NCBI GenBank assembly: GCA_030560485.1
Contig: JAKTTS010000092.1
Location: 1 to 38,242, forward strand
Source: Ascoidea tarda (nom. inval.)
Taxonomy: Eukaryota > Ascomycota > Saccharomycetes > Ascoideales > Ascoideaceae
Length of the DNA stretch: 38,242 bases
Reading direction: 5' to 3'
A program made the translations under genes and the position numbers. Positions 28,746-36,680 of this stretch are shown piece after piece. The first letter of the stretch is position 1. Every line of letters begins with the position of its first letter. The notes beneath the pieces were generated by a model. The model made no database searches. It was not told where the DNA came from and saw nothing but the letters and a program-made list of their open reading frames with translations.

Positions 28746-29648
28746 ATGGGAAAGGTGTTTTCGATGATGATAAGAACAATGCGCCCAGTTTCTCGCAGCT
28801 TGATATCCTTTTCTGCCGACTTTTCATCAAGATGCTTTACAACTTTGCTAAATCCAGTTCTATCAGGGCATAGCAAATGGTCATCGATTAAGCATTCCAA
28901 AGCCAGAAACGATGCTGCTAGAAACAAGTTGATAAACAAATTAACGCAACATGTTTATGTTGCAACCAAACTTGGAGGTAGTGGTGATCGAACTTTGAAC
29001 CTTAGATTAGCAACTGCCATCGAGTTGGCTAATAAAAGCAATGTTCCAAAAGCTGCTATTGAAAACGCAATTAAAAGAGGAACAGGTCAGGGGAAAGATG
29101 CTGTCAATTTGGAACAGTATACGTACGAGTTAATTGGACCCAGTGGGGTTTCACTTGTGATAGAGTGCCTAAGTGATAATAGTAATAGAGCACTTAGTTA
29201 TCTCAAGGACGCGATATCTAAAACAAATACATCATTTTCTCCTACATTGTTCAATTTCGACAAGAAGGGAATTATTGTGATAGACAAAGGTGAAATTGAT
29301 GAGGATGAAACGTCAGATTTGATCATCGATAGTGGGTGCGAAGATTATCAAATTCAAGAAAAAGCAAGAGACGAAAATGACAACTTGGTTCTTGATTCAA
29401 ATGGAAAACCCAGAATATACCAGGTAATTACAGAAGTCAAAGAAACAAGTGTTGTGGCAAATGTTCTCAAAGAAAATTTCAAGATTCAGAACTTTGGTAT
29501 CGATTACATTCCCAAACCTGATTTAATGGTTTCGATTACTGATGTAGATGCTAGAGAAAAATACAACAAGTTGATAGATGCCCTTGAATCTCTTGACCAG
29601 GTCTCAGAAATCTATTCTAATCTCAAAGAAGAAGACGAAGAAGAGTAA
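28746..29648 (+). CDS. DPC29: Dpc29/TACO1-type mitochondrial translation factor (YebC family)
   Basis: A 300-residue member of the YebC/TACO1 family. In mitochondria these proteins bind the ribosome and help translation; yeast Dpc29 (Ygr021w) is the orthologue. The first 45 residues are basic and hydroxylated with few acids (RTMRPVSRSLISF), like an import sequence. Then comes the signature GHSKWSSIKHSKARNDAARN, followed by NKLTQHVYVATKLGG, AIENAIKRGTGQGK and YELIGPSGVSLVIECLSDN. The C-terminus is acidic. Several ATGs lie close together at the start (28746, 28764, 28767, 28782), so the exact start is uncertain. No CTG codons. Confidence 0.93.
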   Translation: MGKVFSMMIRTMRPVSRSLISFSADFSSRCFTTLLNPVLSGHSKWSSIKHSKARNDAARNKLINKLTQHVYVATKLGGSGDRTLNLRLATAIELANKSNVPKAAIENAIKRGTGQGKDAVNLEQYTYELIGPSGVSLVIECLSDNSNRALSYLKDAISKTNTSFSPTLFNFDKKGIIVIDKGEIDEDETSDLIIDSGCEDYQIQEKARDENDNLVLDSNGKPRIYQVITEVKETSVVANVLKENFKIQNFGIDYIPKPDLMVSITDVDAREKYNKLIDALESLDQVSEIYSNLKEEDEEE

Positions 29649-30025
29649 GAGTAAGAGTAAGAGCAAAGAAAAACTATTAAAACCCAAATACATCAATTCC
29701 TGTTTATAGGCGAGATTAAATTAAATCCAATAAATATTCTTTTATTTCCACTGTTTGAATTCGCAAAAAAAGCAGAAAAGTTGCAAAATAGCGGTGATTT
29801 CAATATACAGGTTCATACAAATCAGACTTAAAATACGTCAATCAATCCCATTTATGTGTGAGATCAGCGGTGTGGGACTGAGAGATATGAAAATTGCAGA
29901 AAAAATAGGTTGTTTTTTTTTCATCAACAATTTTCAAGATGAGAATCGAGATCAAAAAAAGATTTTTCTTTGTTTTGATGAATCTGGGGGTGGTTAGAGA
30001 GAGATTGTATTATTAGTTGAAGGAG
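29649..30025. other. spacer between DPC29 and the carrier gene
   Basis: 377 bp. It opens with a short GAGTAA repeat running out of the DPC29 stop codon. An 80-codon plus-strand frame begins at TTG 29755 and has no recognisable pattern. It likely contains the carrier promoter. Confidence 0.5.
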
Positions 30026-30985
30026 ATGTCAGAGTTGTTACCGTCTATTGATCAAACGAAAAGGTTTTTGAAGCAGGATCTTGTCGCGTCGTTTATCGCT
30101 GGAGGATTTGCTGGAGCTATTTCGAGAACAATTGTGTCTCCATTTGAAAGAGCTAAAATCATTTTCCAAATCCAGGGTCCTGGAAAGGGAAACTATAAGG
30201 GAATATTTCCAACGATTTTCAACATGTGGAAAGAAGAAGGCGTAATTGGGCTATTTCGAGGAAATGGAATCAATTGTATAAGGATTTTTCCCTATCAGGC
30301 AGTTCAGTTTTATGTATTTCAAAACTTGAAGTTGAATTTTTTTTTAAAATCAGGAAATAGCGAGGGAAAAGAGTTGAAAAATACAGATAGATTAATAGCA
30401 GGTGGTATTGCAGGAATTGTGAGTGTTTATGTTACATATCCGATGGATTTAATAAGAACAAGACTATCAATTCAAACAGCACAAAATTTAAGTAACTTGA
30501 CCAAAAACAAAATCAGAATAAGTTCATCACAAAACCCTCCTGGGTTTTGGCAATTGTTTATCAAGACGTATAAAACTGAGGGTGGGATATTGGGCTTGTA
30601 CAGAGGAGTTTTGCCTACAACAGTTGGAGTAGCACCATATGTTGCATTGAATTTTGCAATTTTTGAGCAATTGAAAGAAATGGTGCCAGATTCGTCAGCA
30701 TTTTCAAAGCTATTGATGGGGGCTATGGCTGGTGGAGTGTCACAAACTGCGATTTATCCCTTTGATTTGTTACGAAGACGATTTCAAGTTTTAGCAATGG
30801 GAAATAATGAAATGGGATTTAAATACACGTCGATTTTCGATGCTTTGATGACAATTGGCAAAAAAGAAGGATGGCGAGGGTATTATAAAGGGTTAAGCGC
30901 CAATCTCTTCAAGGTTGTTCCTTCAATGGCAGTGAGCTGGTTATCATTTGAAGTGATTAAAGACTGTTTAGTTATCCAATTGTAA
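30026..30985 (+). CDS. mitochondrial carrier, YPR011C type (APS/PAPS transporter)
   Basis: A 319-residue inner-membrane carrier with three repeats of two helices. The signature P-x-[DE]-x-x-[RK] occurs three times: SPFERAK, YPMDLIR, YPFDLLRR. It is close to S. cerevisiae Ypr011c throughout, for example LFRGNGINCIRIFPYQAVQF, DLIRTRLSIQTA, GLYRGVLPTTVGVAPYVALN, DLLRRRFQVLAMG and YYKGLSANLFKVVPS. The yeast protein transports adenosine 5'-phosphosulfate and PAPS. A TTG nine bases upstream is in frame, but the first ATG (30026) gives MSELLPSIDQTKRFLKQD, comparable in length to the yeast start. No CTG codons seen. Confidence 0.94.
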   Translation: MSELLPSIDQTKRFLKQDLVASFIAGGFAGAISRTIVSPFERAKIIFQIQGPGKGNYKGIFPTIFNMWKEEGVIGLFRGNGINCIRIFPYQAVQFYVFQNLKLNFFLKSGNSEGKELKNTDRLIAGGIAGIVSVYVTYPMDLIRTRLSIQTAQNLSNLTKNKIRISSSQNPPGFWQLFIKTYKTEGGILGLYRGVLPTTVGVAPYVALNFAIFEQLKEMVPDSSAFSKLLMGAMAGGVSQTAIYPFDLLRRRFQVLAMGNNEMGFKYTSIFDALMTIGKKEGWRGYYKGLSANLFKVVPSMAVSWLSFEVIKDCLVIQL

Positions 30986-31239
30986 AACATGAAATATGTA
31001 AAAAAAATAATGAAAATAAAAACAAAATCAAGCCACCTTTTTGTGCTCAAAAATTCAAGAAAAACTTTGAATAATTGACATCAAATCTTGAGAATACTCA
31101 AACAAAAATCCGGTTCAATTAATGAATTAGCCAATAATTTTAATATAAATATAGCCTGAATTTTAATAATCTTTTTTTTATTAGTTTTCAAGCTATCAAA
31201 TAACAAGAGTCTAATAGAATTGAGAGTGCAGAAATCAGA

Positions 31240-31440
31240 ATGGCTGAAGTGTCAATTGATCCCGCAGAGATTGTTAACAATCTTGATGAAGTGGTTGGTA
31301 ATGTCATTGCTGGCTGTCAGCAAACTGGTAGAGCAGAGTTTGTTGGATCTGCTTTAGAAGAAACTGATAATTATTTGAGGAATATTTACGTTATTTCCAA
31401 AATGGGTCTCAGCTTATACAGTAAGCACCTCCGCGTCTGA
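31240..31440 (+). CDS. unknown 66-aa protein
   Basis: An open frame of 66 residues with a good ATG. The product is acidic at the start (MAEVSIDPAEIVNNLDEVVG), has one central Cys, and looks mainly helical. It has no membrane segment or signal peptide. The length and pattern resemble a small complex subunit, but I do not recognise a family. A GTAAGC near the end (from 31420) could be a donor, yet I see no branch site or acceptor close downstream, so a single exon is preferred. No CTG codon is used. It lies between the carrier gene and a GC-richer promoter block. Confidence 0.5.
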   Translation: MAEVSIDPAEIVNNLDEVVGNVIAGCQQTGRAEFVGSALEETDNYLRNIYVISKMGLSLYSKHLRV

Positions 31441-31571
31441 CCGCATGAGCATGCTCTATAATGCAGCACAGCTATTAAAACTCAACCAAAGCACCTTCAA
31501 ATGGTGGAGCTGAGTCTGAAAAGACCCAGCAGCGACTTCTTGTATCTTCTTCTGCTTCCCTTCTGCTCCTG

Positions 31572-31607
31572 CTCCAGACGCTTCTCCAGATGTTCCTCCA
31601 GATGCTC
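31572..31607 (+). repeat. 12-bp tandem repeat, three copies
   Basis: Three adjacent 12-mers of the form CTCCAGAYGYTY, differing at a few pyrimidine positions. They lie at the left side of the promoter block, before the palindrome and the CCAAT box. Confidence 0.8.
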
Positions 31608-31652
31608 CTCCACAACTTCGAGTCCACACACAACGCTGCTGTATCAGCTCAC

Positions 31653-31665
31653 TGCTGAGTCAGCA
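31653..31665. promoter_or_regulatory. TGCTGAGTCAGCA palindrome, second copy
   Basis: Identical in all 13 bases to the palindrome upstream of UGA1 (22003-22015). It lies about 165 bp before the ATG of the spliced small gene and 11 bases before a CCAATCA box. Confidence 0.6.
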
Positions 31666-31676
31666 GCCCCCACCGG

Positions 31677-31683
31677 CCAATCA
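31677..31683 (+). promoter_or_regulatory. CCAATCA box (Hap complex type)
   Basis: CCAATCA is the preferred extended CCAAT motif of the heme- and respiration-linked Hap2/3/4/5 complex. It lies about 150 bp upstream of the ATG. Confidence 0.5.
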
Positions 31684-31830
31684 GCGCACGAGGAAAATAA
31701 CTAACAAGCGTAGAGAAAACGATCTCTTTGGCTGTTTCTTCACTACTTGCTCGATACTTGGTTGATATTTTTGTTCTATATCCTCTCTCGATCCAGTATT
31801 CTCTGCTCTCCACGCCCACAATTATTCACA

Positions 31831-32131
31831 ATGAGACCTTCTCCAACTCTTTTCAACGCTGCTGTATGTTTCCCACCTAGACCCAGCTACTATAGCTCTC
31901 TCTGTCTTGCCATCTACTAACCTGCTATCTTCTCTGCAGAAAAAAAATGGTTTTGTCTACCCAGTCGAATTAACTCCATTGGTTGTTGCTGTGAGTGTTG
32001 CTATTTGCTCTGGTGTCTATTTCTCTACTAAAAAACTCAGAACCGACAAAACTTTGCGTCTTGGTAGAACTGATCCTGATTTATCTATCTTGAATGAGGT
32101 TTTAGAGAAGGAAGAAAACAAAGACAAATAG
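31831..32131 (+). CDS. small MLRQ/B12D-like membrane protein (spliced)
   Basis: Two exons, 31831-31863 and 31940-32131, encode 74 residues: MRPSPTLFNAA joined to KKNGFVYPVELTPLVV. After a short N-terminus a single membrane segment runs through PVELTPLVVAVSVAICSGVYF, followed by a basic STKKLRTDKTLRLGR stretch and an acidic tail. This order (short head, Pro-rich entry, one helix, basic loop with an Asp-Pro) resembles the MLRQ/NDUFA4-B12D family of small inner-membrane proteins, but the likeness is loose and it could be another small mitochondrial protein. The intron is textbook. A CCAATCA box upstream fits a respiratory role. No CTG codons. Confidence 0.7.
31864..31939 (+). other. intron of the MLRQ-like gene
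   Basis: 76 nt, beginning GTATGT, with TACTAAC at 31915-31921 and ending TGCAG at 31939. All three signals are exact yeast consensus. It is phase 0, after codon 11. Confidence 0.95.
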
Positions 32132-32770
32132 GCTTTCCATTAATTACACTAGATATTTAAACAGTTGAATTGCTCTTAATCTCAGTAAATTATAGTATAA
32201 TATAATTGAGTCTAATCAACCTGTTAATTCCATAAAAACAAGGAAAATGAACCAATAATATCTTTTTTTGCTTATAAAAAATTAAAACATTTAATTTCTC
32301 TTGGTCTCTTGATCTCCTTTTTAGTTATTTTTATATGAATATACATTATTTACAAATAATCAATTTATTTTCAATATTCTCAATAGTTTTAATATTTTCT
32401 ATTCTATTCTATCCAATTTTATCCTATTTTATCCTATTTTATCCAATTCGATTCAATTTAATTTCGACATTTGAAATTTGAAGACTGTATTTTCCATTAT
32501 CCGCCGTTTTTCTCTTGCTTAAATCAGTCTTAAACAATTAAGCTATTGATAGCTTCAACAAGTCTTATCAGCTCTTTTGTAATTATAAAATTGTAGATTT
32601 AAAACAAAACTTTCCATTACAACTTAATCCATTGCTCACCAAAAATGATATAAATATCCACCAACTCACACTTCCATTCATTCTTACCATCTCTTCTCTT
32701 TTACTTGATTCATCCAAACACCTTTATCTTGTCAAATAGATAAAATAAAACAAAATAAAATAAAAAAAGA
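32132..32770. other. agmatinase promoter region
   Basis: 639 bp, AT-rich. A TATCC/TATTC-type degenerate repeat lies at 32395-32450. CTTATC (GATAAG on the other strand) is at 32564-32569, and a TATAAATA-like element at about 32649. GATA sites suit nitrogen control of an amine-degrading enzyme, but this is inference. Confidence 0.45.
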
Positions 32771-34198
32771 ATGAAAATCTTTTTCATCTTTGCTTTTATC
32801 TTCTCATCTTCTTTTTCCATTTGTTCTTGCAGCTCAAATGATCATAACTCTTATAATTATGACACCAATTACCGAAACGAATTGGGCAATTATGGAATCA
32901 TCGAAGCTGAATTGACTCAAAATGACATCCATTTCTCGAAATCCAATCCTTCGTTAAACGACTTGTGGGGCCAATCCTTTCCCTTTGCTGGAATAAACAC
33001 TTTTGCTCACTTGCCCTATGAAAACTGTCTTCTTGACACAAACGTCTCCTATGATATTGCCTTGATAGGCTACCCCTTTGATACTGCTACAACTTATAGA
33101 CCTGGTGCAAGATTTGGCCCAAGGGCAATCAGATCTGCTTCCCAAAGAATCAATTCTCTAAGAAGCTTGAATTTTAGAGCTGGTTTGAACCCTTTCATTC
33201 AATGGGCCAACATAATTGACTGTGGTGATGTCCCAATAACCCCAATGGACAATGCTATAGCTTTAAACCAAATGACAATGGGCTACAACGAACTACTATT
33301 CAAAAGACAAACCTCCCCTTCCAACCCAGTCACTTTCCCAAGATTAATCATGCTTGGTGGTGATCACAGCATAACTCTATCAGCTCTAAGAAACCTATAC
33401 AAAATATATGGCAAACTATCTGTGATCCATTTTGATTCTCATCTCGATGACTGGTCTCCAGATAAATACCCTTCTTTTTGGCACTCAAAACAGTCAATGT
33501 TCACTCATGGCTCAATGCTATGGATGGCTTCCAAAGAAGGCCTATTATCAAACAGCTCAAACGTCCATGCTGGTATTAGGACTAGACTAACTGATTGGTC
33601 TGACTACACTGACGACGATAACCAAGGTTTCACAAGAATCGAAGCAGACGATATCTTCAAACACAAAAATGGTTTGGAGTACATCATCAACAAGATTCTC
33701 TCAACAATCCCCAAAGATGATCCAGTTTACATCTCAGTTGATATCGATGTGCTCGACCCAAGCGCTGCTCCTGGAACTGGCACTCCGGAGCCTGGTGGTT
33801 GGCTAACAAGAGAGTTGATCCACATCCTAAGAGGAATAGACTCTTTGAATGTTGTTGGTGCTGATATTGTGGAAGTTGCCCCCCAATACGACCATGCTGA
33901 AATCACTGCAAAGGCTGCTGTTCAGGTCGTCTATGAACTCATCACAAGTATGGTCAAGGATGGTCCTCAAATAATAATAAAAAAAAACTCCAATGATACC
34001 AATCCACCTAATAAGGTTAGCAATAGTTTAATTTCGAATCAACTTGACCACTCAATTGCTCAGATAAAACAGAGGTTAGATAGTCAAAGCTTAACTCGCC
34101 AGGAAAGGGAATCAGTTAAATCTGTTTTGAACCAAAAATTAAATCAATTAAAAAACGATTACAAAAACTTGATTGAACTACTAGAAACCATTACTTGA
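32771..34198 (+). CDS. secreted agmatinase (ureohydrolase family)
   Basis: A 475-residue arginase/agmatinase-family enzyme, which hydrolyses agmatine to putrescine and urea using two Mn ions. The N-terminus is a cleavable-type signal peptide ([19 protein letters not shown]), so the protein enters the secretory route. Metal-site motifs: GGDHS, then DSHLDDW, then [20 protein letters not shown], with [10 protein letters not shown] and HGSMLW between. The second motif has Ser where DAHxD is common; as I recall, fungal agmatinases show this. The last 60 residues form a likely coiled coil ([10 protein letters not shown] to [10 protein letters not shown]), an extra relative to bacterial enzymes. No CTG codons. 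Agmatinase rather than arginase is judged from GTGTPEPGG and the extracellular fungal subgroup. Confidence 0.88.
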   Translation: MKIFFIFAFIFSSSFSICSCSSNDHNSYNYDTNYRNELGNYGIIEAELTQNDIHFSKSNPSLNDLWGQSFPFAGINTFAHLPYENCLLDTNVSYDIALIGYPFDTATTYRPGARFGPRAIRSASQRINSLRSLNFRAGLNPFIQWANIIDCGDVPITPMDNAIALNQMTMGYNELLFKRQTSPSNPVTFPRLIMLGGDHSITLSALRNLYKIYGKLSVIHFDSHLDDWSPDKYPSFWHSKQSMFTHGSMLWMASKEGLLSNSSNVHAGIRTRLTDWSDYTDDDNQGFTRIEADDIFKHKNGLEYIINKILSTIPKDDPVYISVDIDVLDPSAAPGTGTPEPGGWLTRELIHILRGIDSLNVVGADIVEVAPQYDHAEITAKAAVQVVYELITSMVKDGPQIIIKKNSNDTNPPNKVSNSLISNQLDHSIAQIKQRLDSQSLTRQERESVKSVLNQKLNQLKNDYKNLIELLETIT

Positions 34199-34650
34199 TA
34201 CTTGTATATATATATATATGTGTGTGTGTGTTTGGTTTTTATTTGAAATATATAATGAATCATAATTAAGAAAATAAAAATAAAAATAAAAATAAAAATA
34301 AAAAATAAAGTAAAATCTTCATTGAAGGTTTCAAATCGAAAACTTCAAAGTAAGTATTCAACCAAAAATACTTCAAATGAAAAAGAAAGTCAGTTAAAAG
34401 AAAGTCAGTTAAAAGAAAGGAAAGGAAAAGAAAAGCAGTTAAAAGAGAAAAGAAAAAAAAATAGGAATACCACCATTCAGTATACTTATATTATAATGAT
34501 AATAAATATCTTTTTTAAAAAATAAAATAAAACGAAATGAAATCGAAAATCAAAAACTGAAAATCGAACCATAAATGACAAATCACTGAAACCAAGTTGT
34601 TTTTTACTTTAAGAATGTTTAATGAATAATTTTCAAAATCCAGTAATTGA
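34199..34650. other. convergent spacer with simple repeats
   Basis: 452 bp between convergent stop codons. It holds (TA)n(TG)n at 34206-34231, AAAAAT copies at 34274-34309, and a duplicated AGTCAGTTAAAAGAA word (34388-34420). No gene seen. Confidence 0.7.
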
Positions 34651-36510
34651 TTAATCGATAACTCTCATTTTCTCTGGATTTAAAATAAAATCTGAGAAAT
34701 ATTTAACAGAGCGAAATATTTCTTGACCAACAGGAATAATGAATTTTGAAGGAAGTAAAAACCCATGAGAACCTGAATCTCTCAATTTTATTTGAAAAGC
34801 CCAATAAGCTCTTTTGTTGTACATATAATCCAAAGAGCTTCCACTACCTAATCCAGGCATTAAATTACTGTTTCTATCTTTACAGGCAGGAAAAACACTA
34901 TAATGTTTACCAGTTTTACCTCTTATAGCCTTTGCTAGACCATAGCCTAATTCGATTAAATTTTCTTCATCATCTGGCATTTCTTTGCAAGAAAAGGCAT
35001 ATGGATATAAGATTTCTTGAGCATAAGAATGTAAATCAATATAACCATGAATGTTAAAATGAGATTTGGTATAGTTGAGATAATCGTTGTATTGTTCAGC
35101 TTCAATTGCTTCAAATGGATCATCACCAGCATAATCTTCATCGCAGGGGTAGTCGTTGTCAGAGGTTTGAGTCCAATGATAATCAAAAGAATGATCGATA
35201 TCAATTCCAAAGCATCTTGGAAGAAAAGTTTCCTGTCTATTTTTTCTCCATAATCTTTCAGTTGTCCAAGAGTATTCATAACCATCTGGATTCATTACAG
35301 GGATAATTAAGAAATTTAATTTATTTAAATATTCTGATACTTTGTTACTTTCACCATACCTGGATACTAACTCAGTCATTACATAAAGAGAAGTTGTAGT
35401 TGAGATCCATTCTCTTGCATGAATTCCACCAGTTACAATGATAGTTTTATTCTTGGGATTTTGATCTGTATAATGAGAAGCACTGACATAGTAGGCTTTG
35501 ATATCTCTCCCTTCATAGGATTGACCAACCCATTCTTGAGATATCAAGTGAGGATATTCTTCAGAGAGAATATCTAACCAATCATAAATTGAGCTTAAAG
35601 GGTGATATTGACTTAAGAAAGAATAAGAGGAGTTTTTAACTGAAAGAGCACTTAAGTTTTCTCTTAATGGGATTTTTGAACGAACCGATTTAGTTAAGAA
35701 ATCTTTTTCATTCTTATAATTAAATGTTTTCTCTTGTTCGATTATATAGTTTTCATGGAAGTCTTTAGGATAAGTTTCGAAAATTATTTGAGGCAAATCA
35801 TGGATAATGATTTTATATTTGATTTGGGGAAGAATATAAATGTTTTTGTTATAGTTGCTGTTATAGTTGCTAACAATTGATTTGATCAAAGAAATGAAGT
35901 TGTTTAGCTTTGATGAGGATAAACAAATATCAATGAATTTTTTGTTATTTTCCCAAACATTAAAATTGAGCAATTTTGAATTTTTGATGATTAATTGTCT
36001 TAGGATATCAGTGCTCAAATCGTAGTTTAATATTTTGTTATTATCGTAGCTATATTTATTGGACTGGTGATATGCCGAATAATCGTTGGATAAATCAAAT
36101 CTTATCACAATTTTGCCTTGATATTGGGACAAATCGATAGGCCACTCATTTGGGGATATGTTCGAATAATGAACAAAATTGGGGTCTTTTTGTTGAGAAG
36201 CAGGAGAAGAAAGAGAAATCGAGTCAGTATTTTTTGAGTTGTAGATATTGAAAAGCTTTGCAAATGGCTTCAAGAAGTTGGAGAGTGGGTCCAAATGGTT
36301 GTCGATTTCAGCATTGTCAGCAGTAGCGATACCAACCTCTGCAGCAAGTGAGTCTCCTGGAGCATGGCTGTTTCCGATGTTACTGATGGAGATGAGTGAA
36401 TCAACATAGCTGCTAAAGGAAAAGGCGAGGGAGAGATGCAGCAAAAAGGAGCAGAGCAAGAAGAGCAAGACGAGGAGCTGCGAATTGAACTGTGTGGAGA
36501 GTAGCTTCAT
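34651..36510 (-). CDS. ECM14: Ecm14, secreted metallocarboxypeptidase-like pseudoenzyme
   Basis: A 619-residue M14-family protein. A signal peptide (MKLLSTQFNSQLLVLLFLLC) is followed by a long propeptide-like region to about residue 300, then the carboxypeptidase fold. Zinc ligands are kept: H364 and E367 in GGIHAREW, and the His of YIDLHSYAQ. Two residues needed for catalysis are not: K575 in FQIKLRDSG stands where active enzymes have Glu, and DIDHSFDYHW lacks the substrate-binding Arg of NRNF. Yeast Ecm14 has the same losses and is regarded as an inactive fold, linked to cell-wall function. S. cerevisiae Ecm14 is about 430 aa, so the extra length is in the N-terminal part. One CTG, in the signal peptide. 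Its promoter is the 170 bp after AAR2. Confidence 0.92.
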   Translation of the reverse strand: MKLLSTQFNSQLLVLLFLLCSFLLHLSLAFSFSSYVDSLISISNIGNSHAPGDSLAAEVGIATADNAEIDNHLDPLSNFLKPFAKLFNIYNSKNTDSISLSSPASQQKDPNFVHYSNISPNEWPIDLSQYQGKIVIRFDLSNDYSAYHQSNKYSYDNNKILNYDLSTDILRQLIIKNSKLLNFNVWENNKKFIDICLSSSKLNNFISLIKSIVSNYNSNYNKNIYILPQIKYKIIIHDLPQIIFETYPKDFHENYIIEQEKTFNYKNEKDFLTKSVRSKIPLRENLSALSVKNSSYSFLSQYHPLSSIYDWLDILSEEYPHLISQEWVGQSYEGRDIKAYYVSASHYTDQNPKNKTIIVTGGIHAREWISTTTSLYVMTELVSRYGESNKVSEYLNKLNFLIIPVMNPDGYEYSWTTERLWRKNRQETFLPRCFGIDIDHSFDYHWTQTSDNDYPCDEDYAGDDPFEAIEAEQYNDYLNYTKSHFNIHGYIDLHSYAQEILYPYAFSCKEMPDDEENLIELGYGLAKAIRGKTGKHYSVFPACKDRNSNLMPGLGSGSSLDYMYNKRAYWAFQIKLRDSGSHGFLLPSKFIIPVGQEIFRSVKYFSDFILNPEKMRVID

Positions 36511-36680
36511 TTTGGTGAGTATATTCTAGAGAAACATCGACCTGTTGCAAAAGCGATAGCGAGTCTTTATAACTCTTGCTGAGGGCCTTTTTGGTTTTCT
36601 CAGGCTGGGCAGGTCTTTGTTTGGCCGGACGGACAAGCAGGGGAGCAACTACGGGATGCGGCGGGTCTTCCACGGGAAAG

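Larger units (their letters stand above)
31441..31830. promoter_or_regulatory. G+C-rich promoter of the MLRQ-like gene
   Basis: 390 bp; 31621-31680 is 60% G+C. It holds three 12-bp tandem CTCCAGAYGYTY copies (31572-31607), the TGCTGAGTCAGCA palindrome (31653-31665) and a CCAATCA box (31677-31683). CCAAT is the site of the Hap2/3/4/5 complex that drives respiratory genes, which suits a mitochondrial product downstream. A 67-codon frame starts inside the block at 31501 but is not called. Confidence 0.6.

Noticed and set aside
31501-31704. A 67-codon plus-strand frame in the MLRQ-like gene promoter
   Set aside because: It overlaps the tandem repeat, the palindrome and the CCAAT box, and reads as a low-complexity Ser/Cys/Leu string.
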